The position numbers and the translations under genes are program-made. The notes under the pieces were generated by a model. That model saw only the letters and a list, made by a program, of their open reading frames with translations. It had not been told where the DNA came from and ran no database searches. A stretch of 64,000 bases of DNA, taken from positions 1 to 64,000 of the forward strand of contig CAIRDP010000051.1 in assembly GCA_903877385.1 (NCBI GenBank), written 5' to 3'. Positions 15,769 through 23,877 of this stretch are shown here, in pieces (the first letter of the stretch is position 1; the number at the start of each line of letters is the position of its first letter). The stretch comes from an uncultured Bacteroidales bacterium (lineage in GTDB: Bacteria > Bacteroidota > Bacteroidia > Bacteroidales > FEN-979).

Positions 15769-17505
15769 TCAATTCAGGTATTTCTTCAGATCCGACAAAA
15801 GATCTTCGGAGTGTATGGGTTTTGACAGATAGCTGATGCACCCGGCTTGCAGGGCTTTTTCCCTGTCACCGCTCATGGCATAGGCTGTCGTTGCAATAAC
15901 CGGGAGGTATGGACGTATTTTCAGCATTTTCCCTGCGATTTCCTGGCCGGGGATATCCGGTAATTTGAAATCCAGCAACACCAAATCAATTTCTTCATGT
16001 TCGCTGAAGATCTGCAGGGCTTCATTGCCGTCCCATGCATGAAGTATCTGCAGGCTGTGCCGTCTAAGAATGATATTCAGAAGGTCAAAATTATCAGGTT
16101 CGTCCTCAACGATGAGGATTGTTTTTCCTTTAAAGCTGATAGTTTCTTTTTTCATGGCGGGTTTAGGAGCTATTCCCGATACCGACCTTGAAAAAGGCAG
16201 GCTGAAACTGAAACGGGATCCTGAGCCGGGTACAGATTCAAAGGTGATCTCTCCACCCATGTTCTTTACAAAAGCATTTGAAATGGACAGCCCGAGTCCC
16301 GTGCCTCCGTATTGCCTTGCCAACCCGCTCTCAACCTGCCAGAAACGATCGAAAATAGCCTGCCTGTGCTCATCCGATATCCCGATACCGGTATCTTTCA
16401 CATAAAACTCAAGCCTTGTGTCCTTTAAGTTGTACCCGAAGTCGATGCCCCCGGCATGGGTGAACTTTAAAGCGTTGGTAAGTAAATTTTCCAGGACCTG
16501 CCTCAGCTTTGACTGATCGGCATGGATGTTGCATTCTTCGTTCCCAAGGCCCTTTCTGAGTATAAATTTAAGGCTTTTTGCAGCGGCTTTCTGAGAGTAG
16601 TTCTCATCAAGGGTTTCCATCAGGGTGTTAAGGCGAAAATCAACGGGGATGGTTTCGACCTGTCCTGCCTCTATCTTTGAAATGTCAATGATATCACTGA
16701 TGATGTGCAGCAACTGCTGGCAATTGTCGTTTATGACCACGATATACCTGTCACGTTCTTCAAGGCTCAGATCCGGTTCTTTCAAAAGTTCCGAAAATCC
16801 AATGATGCCGTTCATAGGCGTCCTGATCTCATGCGACATATTGGCAAGGAAAGCCGATTTCAGACGATCGCTTTCTTCGGCCTTGTTTTTTGCAATAATT
16901 AGATCGGCTTCAGTCTTTTCACGGGCGGAAATTTCTTTCCTTAACTCTTCCAGAAGTTCCAGGGTGGCAACCTGGGTTTGCCTGAGTTTCTGATTTGCCT
17001 CCTGCAACTCCTCTTCAGCTTTGCGCCTCTCTTTAAGTTCCTTTTCAATTTCCAGGGTACGCTCCGAGGCGAGTGAAGCTAATTCAGCCTTCTCCATTCT
17101 TTGCAGGTCGGCCGACTCCTTGATTTTGGCCATAGTTTTTACCTGGGCGATCAGTTCCACCTCATCCAGGGGCTTGGCCAGGAAAGCTTCAGCTCCTGCT
17201 TCCAGGGCTTTAATACGCGTTGCCCTGTCGGTTTTAAGTGCCGTAAGCATGATCACAGGGATCTGGCTGATTCTCGTATCCTGCTTCAGCAACCTGCAAA
17301 CCGAAAGCCCGTCAAGGACAGGCATAACTATATCCAGAAGGATAACGTCCGGGTTTTCGGAAAGTGCAAGAATAATACCGGTATTTCCATCCAGGGCGGT
17401 GATCACCTTTGTCCCCGGGATGGCATCAGCTATAACTGCCCTGAGGGTAGTCAGGTTGTCCTGGTTATCATCAATTGCCAGAATTTTCAGCTCTTTAATG
17501 CTCAT
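15769..17505 (-). CDS. Cytoplasmic REC-HisKA-HATPase-REC hybrid kinase
   Basis: About 578 residues if translated from the ATG at 17505 ([15 protein letters not shown]). A TTG 18 nt upstream is possible but less likely. Order: receiver (1-120, DIVMPVLDG), a long coiled coil (125-210), HisKA with [15 protein letters not shown], HATPase_c with [13 protein letters not shown], and a C-terminal receiver (DFKLPDIPG, ending in [13 protein letters not shown]). No membrane segment is present, so it must be driven by another phosphodonor or a bound ligand through its N-terminal receiver. It is the first gene of the kinase-CheR-kinase cluster, suggesting a relay in which the membrane kinase at 11873 feeds or competes with it. 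Confidence 0.9.
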   Translation of the reverse strand: MSIKELKILAIDDNQDNLTTLRAVIADAIPGTKVITALDGNTGIILALSENPDVILLDIVMPVLDGLSVCRLLKQDTRISQIPVIMLTALKTDRATRIKALEAGAEAFLAKPLDEVELIAQVKTMAKIKESADLQRMEKAELASLASERTLEIEKELKERRKAEEELQEANQKLRQTQVATLELLEELRKEISAREKTEADLIIAKNKAEESDRLKSAFLANMSHEIRTPMNGIIGFSELLKEPDLSLEERDRYIVVINDNCQQLLHIISDIIDISKIEAGQVETIPVDFRLNTLMETLDENYSQKAAAKSLKFILRKGLGNEECNIHADQSKLRQVLENLLTNALKFTHAGGIDFGYNLKDTRLEFYVKDTGIGISDEHRQAIFDRFWQVESGLARQYGGTGLGLSISNAFVKNMGGEITFESVPGSGSRFSFSLPFSRSVSGIAPKPAMKKETISFKGKTILIVEDEPDNFDLLNIILRRHSLQILHAWDGNEALQIFSEHEEIDLVLLDFKLPDIPGQEIAGKMLKIRPYLPVIATTAYAMSGDREKALQAGCISYLSKPIHSEDLLSDLKKYLN

Positions 17506-17642
17506 CGGTAAATGTCTCTGCAAATATTAAATTATAAGGAACTGCATTGTGAAAAATCTCAGCATGCAATACAAATATACGAAAGCAATTCTGCTGCAGG
17601 TATTAAATGAAAGAAAAAACCTGAGGAAAAATTTTACGCCAA

Positions 17643-18470
17643 TCAGCAGTTTTCCGAAAACGTATTTGGTGTGACCGGCAGGATATCGAATTTTTTTCCA
17701 TCCTCGGCAAGTTCGGTACAAGGGAATACCTCCCTGGCTTCATTTAAAAGCGGTTGGAGGTCGTCGTAACGGGCCGAGAAATGCCCGATAAGCAGTTTTA
17801 CCACCCGGGCTTTTTTTGCGATCGTTGCAGCTTCAAAGGCAGTGCTGTGGAATTTCTCATGGGCCTGTTTTGCCATCCCGTGCAGGAAAGTTGCCTCATG
17901 GTATAGCAAATCCACCCCATGGATAAAAGGGATGATGTCTTCGCAATAGGAGGTATCGGAACAATAGGCGTAGGATCTTGCATGCCGCATCCTCATGGCC
18001 GAATGATGCTGCTCAAGAAAGAGAAAACCATGGGTGGGGACGCTGTGAAGCAGGGGGAAGGAATATACCTTGAGCCTTTCTGCATCAATGATCAGCTCTT
18101 TGTTATTTGAAAGCAGGGGATGGAAAATCAGAGGGTAGCTGAGGCTGGTTCGTGATGCGGCCAGCTGAAGTTCTATTATCTGCTTAAGTTCGGGGTTCGC
18201 ATAAAGCTTGAGTTCATCTTTACGGCCAAGAAGGTGAAGGCTGGTCAGGAACCCTATGAGACCATAAAAATGATCGCCGTGCAGATGGCTGATCAGCACA
18301 TGCTTTATTCTCTGAAAATGGATTTTGTAACGGCGCAGCTGGAGCTGAGTGCCCTCGGCGCAGTCTATCAAAAACAAGCGCTCATTTGCGTTAAGCAAAT
18401 GAGCGCTTGGGTTACGCTGCAAAGTCGGGATGGCCGAATTGCTTCCCAGTACGGTTACTGAGAAATTCAT
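17643..18470 (-). CDS. rnz: Ribonuclease Z
   Basis: A 275-residue metallo-beta-lactamase-fold endonuclease that matures tRNA 3' ends. It has the N-terminal GSNSAIPTLQRNPSA, LIDCAEGTQ and the metal motif SHLHGDH (61-67), a short exosite arm after HLLGRKDELK, CSDTSYCE (the metal Asp) and the late GHFSARY. It is a little shorter than the usual 300-320 residues. LIDCAEGT has Ala where most members read CGEGT. A perfect 15-bp hairpin lies in codons about 21-32. It follows rpsA with a 5-nt gap and is probably cotranscribed with it. Confidence 0.9.
   Translation of the reverse strand: MNFSVTVLGSNSAIPTLQRNPSAHLLNANERLFLIDCAEGTQLQLRRYKIHFQRIKHVLISHLHGDHFYGLIGFLTSLHLLGRKDELKLYANPELKQIIELQLAASRTSLSYPLIFHPLLSNNKELIIDAERLKVYSFPLLHSVPTHGFLFLEQHHSAMRMRHARSYAYCSDTSYCEDIIPFIHGVDLLYHEATFLHGMAKQAHEKFHSTAFEAATIAKKARVVKLLIGHFSARYDDLQPLLNEAREVFPCTELAEDGKKFDILPVTPNTFSENC
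18375..18409. repeat. Perfect 15-bp inverted repeat inside the rnz coding sequence
   Basis: CAAGCGCTCATTTGC (18375-18389), a 5-nt loop, then its exact complement (18395-18409). It lies about 60 nt into the rnz message and encodes the HLLNANERL region of the protein. The stem is much stronger than other structure visible in the gene. Confidence 0.9.
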
Positions 18471-18475
18471 AAGAC

Positions 18476-20518
18476 TTATTCTGCCTTAGGTTCGTCGGTC
18501 TCTCCTTCTTCTGCCTTAGGTTCGTCAAAAGGAAGTTCGGCCTGGGGAAGTTCAGCCTGCTGAGGGGAAGCCTTCGGAGCGCGTGACAGTTCCTCGGCAG
18601 CCATCATATCTGCTTTGAGATTTGCCAGCGATTCGATGTCGCCCAGGGTTGTCTTTTCCAGGTTATCCTTCAGCTTTTTAACAGCTTTCTTGGTATCCTT
18701 TTCCTTCTTCTGTCCTGCCTTTGCTTCCTTGTTCTTCTCGGCATACTGTGCGTCCTGGTAGATCTTGGTATGCGAAAGGATTATTTTCTTGTTCTCTTTC
18801 GAGAATTCGATCACCTTGAAGTCGAGGATCTCTTCTTCCCTTGCCGAAGTATTGTCTTCCTTATGCAGATGGCGTGTGGGTGCAAAACCTTCAACACCAT
18901 ACGGCAGGGCAACAATTCCACCCTTGTCGTTCATGCTCACGATAGTTCCCTTATGAACGGAACCTACTGCGAATACGCTTTCAAACACATCCCAGGGGTT
19001 TTCTTCAAGCTGCTTGTGGCCGAGGCTGAGCCTGCGGTTTTCAACATCCACGTCAAGTACCATCACCTCGATATTCTCCCCGATCTTGGTAAATTCGGCC
19101 GGGTGCTTGATCTTCTTCGACCAGCTCAGGTCCGAAATATGGATGAGGCCGTCAACACCTTCTTCAAGTTCAACAAAGATGCCGAAGTTGGTAAAGTTGC
19201 GGACGATGGCAGTATGTTTCGACTTGAGGGGATATTTTTCCTTGATGTTGTTCCAGGGATCGGGAATGAGCTGTTTGATGCCCATCGACATTTTACGCTC
19301 TTCTCGGTCGAGAGTAAGAATAACGGCTTCCACTTCCTGCCCTACTTTAAGGAAATCATGGGCGGTGCGGAGGTGCTGCGACCATGACATTTCGGAAACA
19401 TGGATGAGGCTTTCAACACCGGGTGCGATCTCGACAAATGCACCGTAATCGGCAATAACAACTACGCGGCCTTTAACCTTGTCGCCAACCTTGAGTTCCT
19501 TGTCAAGTGAATCCCAGGGATGAGGAGTAAGCTGCTTGAGGCCAAGTGCAATGCGTTTCTTGTTATCATCAAAGTCAAGGATAACGACCTTGATCTTCTG
19601 GTCGAGTTTAACGATCTCTTCGGGATGATTGATACGTCCCCAGCTGAGGTCGGTTATATGGATAAGTCCGTCAACGCCTCCGAGGTCAATGAATACACCA
19701 TAGGAAGTGATGTTCTTCACAGTACCTTCGAGGATCTGTCCTTTTTCCAGTTTCTTAATGATCTCTGCTTTCTGGGCTTCGAGTTCGTCTTCTATAAGAG
19801 CTTTATGGGAAACCACCACATTTTTATATTCGTGGTTGATCTTTACGACCTTGAACTCCATAACCTTGTCAACAAACACGTCGTAATCACGGATGGGCTT
19901 CACATCAATCTGTGAGCCGGGAAGGAATGCTTCAATCCCGAAAACATCCACGATAAGACCTCCCTTGGTGCGGGATTTAACATGGCCTTTGATGATTTCC
20001 TGGTTGTCATAGGCTGTATTGATACGTTCCCATGATTTCAGGATGCGGGCTTTTTTATGCGAAAGAAGAAGCTGGCCGGTAGTGTCTTCCTGGTTCTCGA
20101 TGTAGACTTCCACCTTATCCCCTATTTTAAGATCGGGATTGTAACGGAATTCATTGGCCATAAGCACTCCATCGGATTTAAAGCCGATATTGACGACGAT
20201 TTCACGGTTGGTCATCGTGACCACTGTGCCTTCGATAAGTTCATGGTCCTGGATTGCTTTCAGGGTCTGGTCGTAAACATCTTCCAGCCTTTTGCGTTCA
20301 TCCGATGAATACAGTTCATGCTTTTTCCCGATGGAGTCCCAGTCGAATTCTGCAGGAGGTTCCGAGGGGGCTGCTTTCTTTTTAATTTCTTTTTTTACCG
20401 GTTCTTCTGCTGCAACTTCAGGGATGATTTCAGCCTGGGGTGTAACTTCAGCGCCGGTGTTTTCTGGTTCAACATTTACATTCTGCTCCATGTTGACATT
20501 GGTTTCTTCAGGAGTCAT
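18476..20518 (-). CDS. rpsA: 30S ribosomal protein S1
   Basis: 680 residues. Six S1 RNA-binding repeats can be read, beginning near IEGTVVTMTNREIVVNIG, IIKGHVKSRTKGGLIVDVFG, ILEGTVKNITSYGVFIDLGG, KVKGRVVVIADYGAFVEIAP, HTAIVRNFTNFGIFVELEEG and VHKGTIVSMNDKGGIVALPY. They are framed by an acidic, Pro-rich N-terminal extension (1-60) and a charged C-terminal tail. The tail ends in repeated EPKAE, encoded by a 17-nt direct repeat at 18480 and 18511. S1 helps mRNA bind to the 30S subunit, important in a phylum with little Shine-Dalgarno use. A full Bacteroidota promoter and a leader hairpin lie upstream. rnz follows. Confidence 0.95.
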   Translation of the reverse strand: MTPEETNVNMEQNVNVEPENTGAEVTPQAEIIPEVAAEEPVKKEIKKKAAPSEPPAEFDWDSIGKKHELYSSDERKRLEDVYDQTLKAIQDHELIEGTVVTMTNREIVVNIGFKSDGVLMANEFRYNPDLKIGDKVEVYIENQEDTTGQLLLSHKKARILKSWERINTAYDNQEIIKGHVKSRTKGGLIVDVFGIEAFLPGSQIDVKPIRDYDVFVDKVMEFKVVKINHEYKNVVVSHKALIEDELEAQKAEIIKKLEKGQILEGTVKNITSYGVFIDLGGVDGLIHITDLSWGRINHPEEIVKLDQKIKVVILDFDDNKKRIALGLKQLTPHPWDSLDKELKVGDKVKGRVVVIADYGAFVEIAPGVESLIHVSEMSWSQHLRTAHDFLKVGQEVEAVILTLDREERKMSMGIKQLIPDPWNNIKEKYPLKSKHTAIVRNFTNFGIFVELEEGVDGLIHISDLSWSKKIKHPAEFTKIGENIEVMVLDVDVENRRLSLGHKQLEENPWDVFESVFAVGSVHKGTIVSMNDKGGIVALPYGVEGFAPTRHLHKEDNTSAREEEILDFKVIEFSKENKKIILSHTKIYQDAQYAEKNKEAKAGQKKEKDTKKAVKKLKDNLEKTTLGDIESLANLKADMMAAEELSRAPKASPQQAELPQAELPFDEPKAEEGETDEPKAE

Positions 20519-20539
20519 TTAATAAAATTTGCTAATTGG

Positions 20540-20555
20540 AGGCGCAATAGCGCCT
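20540..20555 (-). promoter_or_regulatory. Hairpin in the rpsA 5' leader
   Basis: AGGCGC and GCGCCT pair around an AATA/TATT loop, 22-37 nt upstream of the rpsA start codon and within a leader of about 110 nt. E. coli S1 represses its own translation through leader structure, so a similar role is possible here. Confidence 0.45.
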
Positions 20556-20636
20556 GCCGGGTTTAACATAAAATTTATTTTCCGGGGATTTAAGATAAAG
20601 AACAAACGACCATTACACCCCGGATAAAATGGGGTG

Positions 20637-20668
20637 CAAAGGTAGCAAGAAATATTTTAACTACCAAA
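20637..20668 (-). promoter_or_regulatory. Complete Bacteroidota promoter for rpsA
   Basis: On the minus strand, TTTG (20668-20665), a 20-nt spacer and TACCTTTG (20644-20637) match the -33/-7 consensus of the Bacteroidota primary sigma factor exactly. The predicted start of transcription is near 20630. Confidence 0.8.
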
Positions 20669-20681
20669 GGTTTAGCCTCAC

Positions 20682-21698
20682 TTATTCTATGGGAAACCCG
20701 AGGGCATCATCAAACTGCAAGGGTATGACCATCTTGCCTGCTTTATCGATAAAACCCCATAAAGACCCCGATTTCACCGCAGCAAGGCCATGATAAAATG
20801 AATCAGCTTCATCGTACTGAGGTGATACAACCATGGCTCCGCTCTTGTCGACAAATCCCCATAATTTCCCTTTTTTCACGGCTGCCAGGCCTTCCGAGAA
20901 GTCTTTGCACTCGTCGAAACCAAACTGGATGACCAGCTTGCCGGTATTATCATAAAAACCCCATAAACCTTTTTTGCGGGCACTGCCCATACCCTGGGAA
21001 AGAGACCTGGCATGGTCCAGATTATCCGAAACAATAACCTTGCCCTGTTTATCGGCAAACCCCCATCCGTTCTTACCCTTGAACGGGAAAGCTCCGTCTT
21101 TCATATCCCTGACGTTTTCAAAATCGGTCTTCAAAGCCCAGTTCCCCGAAAGATCAAGAAAACCATAAACTTTATCAATTTTAACCCTGCCAACTCCATC
21201 TGAAAAAGTTTCAGCATGTTCGTATTTGCCTTCAATAACAAATTTTCCTGAGACGTCGATATATCCCCATAATTTTCCCTGCCTTGCCGCCGCCCTCCCG
21301 TTGCTGAAATCCATGCAATTGTCAAAATGCGCTGCAAATGCCGGTTTGCCTGATTTATCGAGATACATCCATTTACCGTATTTATTATCCTTCGTAATTA
21401 CCCTGCAAAAACCTTCACTGTAACCTTCGGCACGCTTATACTGAGGGGTGACAAACCAATTGCCTTTTCCGTCGATATACCCCCATAATTTATCCTGGGC
21501 TGCAGGGGCAAGGCCCTGTGAGAAACTCGAAGCAAAAGTAAACTGGGGACTGATTACCCATTCGCCGTTAATGCCAATGTACCCCCAGAGATTGCCTTTC
21601 TTAACAGCCGCAGCTATCACCTGTGAATAAACGGGTAAATTTGCAGTACTTAAAACGAGTAAAAACAGGACGGTAAGTCTCTTCAGTGCTTTTTTCAT
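20682..21698 (-). CDS. Exported WG-repeat protein
   Basis: 338 residues: a signal peptide (about 1-25, ending near PVYSQ), then nine WG-type repeats of about 34 residues, such as LWGYIGINGEWVISPQF, LWGYIDGKGNWFVTPQY, LWGFVDKSGAMVVSPQY and LWGFIDKAGKMVIPLQF. Three units (KYGKWMYLDKSGK, VYGFLDLSGNW, GWGFADKQGKV) have drifted from LWG. Such repeats are thought to make a beta-rich fold. They have no catalytic residues, so a binding or surface role is likely. It is monocistronic and runs toward the rpsA promoter in the same direction. No function can be assigned. Confidence 0.8.
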   Translation of the reverse strand: MKKALKRLTVLFLLVLSTANLPVYSQVIAAAVKKGNLWGYIGINGEWVISPQFTFASSFSQGLAPAAQDKLWGYIDGKGNWFVTPQYKRAEGYSEGFCRVITKDNKYGKWMYLDKSGKPAFAAHFDNCMDFSNGRAAARQGKLWGYIDVSGKFVIEGKYEHAETFSDGVGRVKIDKVYGFLDLSGNWALKTDFENVRDMKDGAFPFKGKNGWGFADKQGKVIVSDNLDHARSLSQGMGSARKKGLWGFYDNTGKLVIQFGFDECKDFSEGLAAVKKGKLWGFVDKSGAMVVSPQYDEADSFYHGLAAVKSGSLWGFIDKAGKMVIPLQFDDALGFPIE

Positions 21699-21711
21699 AT
21701 TGTTTTTTTTT

Positions 21712-21719
21712 CAAATTTA
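21712..21719 (-). promoter_or_regulatory. -7-like element for the WG-repeat gene
   Basis: TAAATTTG matches TAnnTTTG but lies only 13 nt before the ATG at 21698, so the transcript would have a very short leader. AT-rich context makes a chance match possible. Confidence 0.35.
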
Positions 21720-21857
21720 AATAAATCCCGGATACAATTTGAATGTTCCTCGGGGATAATGTAATTTCGCAAACCGTTTCAGGTTAATCCCCAATTCAGC
21801 CTGTTTGTTTCTGAAACTGGGAAAAGCTCCATCAAGCAGCACTAAAACTCAAAGTCT

Positions 21858-22949
21858 ATGCCTTTAAAATGTGGAATCATCGGTCTTTCAGGATCAGGAA
21901 AAACCAGCCTGTTCAATTGCATATCTTCAAACCGGGCCGAAACCCATCAGGCTGCATTCACAGCCACAAAGTCGAACCTGGGCACAATGAATGTACCCGA
22001 TCCGAGGCTTTATGAGATCGACAAATTAATCCATGCGGCAAAAATAGTTCCGACTACCATCGAGATGGTCGACATCCCCGGGCTTTCCAAGGGAGGCAGC
22101 CATACCGATGGCAATAAGTTCCTGGCCGATATCCGCAATGTTGATGCCCTGATTCATGTCATCCGTTGTTTCGACGATCCAAACCTGCCTCATATTGAAG
22201 GTTCCATAGACCCCGTGAGGGATAAGGAAATTGTTGACCTTGAATTGCAGGTACGCGACCTGGAACTTGTTGACAGGAAGATACAGAGGACCGATAAAAT
22301 CGCCAAAGGCGGGGATAAGGATGCGAAAAAATGTGTCGAGGTCCTTCAGGTCTACAAGAACCACCTGGAATCGTTCCAGAGTGCAAGAACAGCAGATGTT
22401 TACGAGGAAGACAAAAAACACATAAGCGATATTGCCCTGCTTACCGATAAACCTGTTTTATATGTTCTGAATGTGGATGACAACGCGGCGGTTAACGGAA
22501 ATGCATACTCGGCAAGGTTTATCCAGGCCATACAGTCTGAAAATGCCGAGGTCATTATCGTGGCCGGCAAACTGGAATCGGAGATTGCAGAACTTGAACA
22601 GGAGGAAGACAGGAAAATTTTCCTGTCCGATGCCGGGCTTGACGAGCCGGGCGTAAACCGGCTTGTGAGGGCCGCCTTCCACCTGCTTGATCTTCAGAAT
22701 TTTTTTACGGCAGGACCTAAAGAAGTCAGGGCCTGGACCATTCGCAAAGGGATGACTGCCCCCCAGGCTGCCGGGGTCATCCACAGCGATCTTGAACGTG
22801 GGTTTATCCGTGCCGAAGTCATGAAGTATGCCGATTTTATAGCTTTAGGCTCGGAACATGCCTGCAGGGATAAAGGGAAACTGTTTATTGAAGGGAAAAA
22901 CTATGTTGTGGATGACGGGGATATCCTGCACATCCGCTTTAATGTTTAA
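21858..22949 (+). CDS. ychF: YchF/OLA1-family ATPase
   Basis: A 363-residue Obg-related P-loop ATPase that binds ribosomes. It has the Walker A motif GLSGSGKTSLFN (9-20), switch region DIPGLSKGGSHTDGNKFLAD and a coiled-coil insertion (about 115-190). The C-terminal TGS domain (about 280-363) ends in VVDDGDILHIRFNV, the standard YchF terminus. The DIPGLSKGGSHTDGN segment differs from the commoner GLVKGASKGEGLGN form, placing it in a divergent branch. It is monocistronic, convergent with the LytTR regulator, and separated from it by a GC-rich hairpin region. Confidence 0.92.
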   Translation: MPLKCGIIGLSGSGKTSLFNCISSNRAETHQAAFTATKSNLGTMNVPDPRLYEIDKLIHAAKIVPTTIEMVDIPGLSKGGSHTDGNKFLADIRNVDALIHVIRCFDDPNLPHIEGSIDPVRDKEIVDLELQVRDLELVDRKIQRTDKIAKGGDKDAKKCVEVLQVYKNHLESFQSARTADVYEEDKKHISDIALLTDKPVLYVLNVDDNAAVNGNAYSARFIQAIQSENAEVIIVAGKLESEIAELEQEEDRKIFLSDAGLDEPGVNRLVRAAFHLLDLQNFFTAGPKEVRAWTIRKGMTAPQAAGVIHSDLERGFIRAEVMKYADFIALGSEHACRDKGKLFIEGKNYVVDDGDILHIRFNV

Positions 22950-22954
22950 TCTTC

Positions 22955-23007
22955 CCCGGTAAATTCAAAGCCCCCGGGGCTGGAACCCGGGCCCCTACTC
23001 TGCCTGG
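22955..23007. terminator. GC-rich hairpin region between convergent genes
   Basis: Several self-complementary blocks (AGCCCC/GGGGCT around 22975; GGGGC 22976-22980 with GCCCC 22991-22995; CCCGGG) lie between the ychF and LytTR stop codons. Their position suits a bidirectional terminator, but there is no clean T-run directly after a stem. Confidence 0.35.
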
Positions 23008-23027
23008 GGTTAATAAAGATCTATTGT

Positions 23028-23792
23028 TTAAACAAAGCGGGCGAAAGCCTTAAGTTTTTCGAGAAAATCTGCCTTCTTCCTTACCGAAACCTCTACTTCG
23101 GAATTATCCTCCATGATAACCGAGCCTCCTTTACCTTTCATATACCTTTTTACATATACCAGGTTGATGAGGTGTTTGCTGTGTATACGCGAAAACGGCA
23201 GGTCTTCGAGGATCTTTTCATAATTGTTCATGGATTTTGAGGCGACAAACTTCTGGCCGTTCGCAAGGTAAAAGGTAGTATAAACGTCGTCGGCCTCAAG
23301 CCTTATAACATCCCCGAGCTTGACAATATTCAAGCCGTCGGATGAAGGGATGATAATCTTTTCCTGGGCTCCCTTAAGACTTTCTTTAAGGACAGAGATC
23401 CTGTCATCGATATCCTCGTCCTTGTCTTTGGAATCCCGGTACCTGTCGAAGGCAGTCTTAAGCCCGTCAAACGTGGCAGGTTTTACAATGTAATGCAAGG
23501 CCGAAAATTCAAAGGCTCTTACCGCGTATTTGTCGAATGCGGTAACAAAAATGACCTGGAACTTACGGAATGTCACTCCTTCCATCACATCAAACCCTTC
23601 ACCGTCGGGGAGGTTTACATCCAGGAACACCATTTCGGGCTTTGTCTCATCGATCAGTGAGATTGCGTCTTTAACCGTCATGGCGGTCCCGATGATCAGA
23701 ACCCCGGGGAAATATTTCACAAGAAGCGACTGCAGGGTCAGCAAGCTGGTTTTATCATCATCAACGAGGACTGTCCTAATAGCATCTTCCAT
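23028..23792 (-). CDS. LytTR-family response regulator
   Basis: 254 residues: a receiver domain (about 1-125) with DDDKTS, FLDVNLPDGEG (phosphoacceptor Asp near 58), VTAFDKYAVRAFEF and KPATFDGL, then a LytTR DNA-binding domain (about 150-250) with FSRIHSKHLINLVYVKRY. Regulators of this type usually pair with a LytS/YehU-like kinase. None is adjacent, so the partner is elsewhere. It is divergent from hydE, with about 85 nt between the starts, so regulation of hydE is conceivable but unsupported. Confidence 0.9.
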   Translation of the reverse strand: MEDAIRTVLVDDDKTSLLTLQSLLVKYFPGVLIIGTAMTVKDAISLIDETKPEMVFLDVNLPDGEGFDVMEGVTFRKFQVIFVTAFDKYAVRAFEFSALHYIVKPATFDGLKTAFDRYRDSKDKDEDIDDRISVLKESLKGAQEKIIIPSSDGLNIVKLGDVIRLEADDVYTTFYLANGQKFVASKSMNNYEKILEDLPFSRIHSKHLINLVYVKRYMKGKGGSVIMEDNSEVEVSVRKKADFLEKLKAFARFV

Positions 23793-23834
23793 AAAAGGCG
23801 GTTTTTCAGATGATTATAATGCAAATAAAAACGG

Positions 23835-23842
23835 TACCTTTG
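23835..23842 (+). promoter_or_regulatory. -7 promoter element for hydE
   Basis: TACCTTTG followed by CA, 36 nt before the hydE ATG. It has the same extended form TACCTTTGCA as the elements upstream of DUF1573, rpsA and yidC. No -33 TTTG is at the right distance. Confidence 0.6.
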
Positions 23843-23877
23843 CATCAGCAAGCTAATATACTAATATTTACATAACA

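Noticed and set aside
18770-19387. A 205-residue frame opposite to rpsA
   Set aside because: It is antisense to the well-supported S1 gene, has low-complexity composition mirroring S1 repeats, and shows no motif or start signal.
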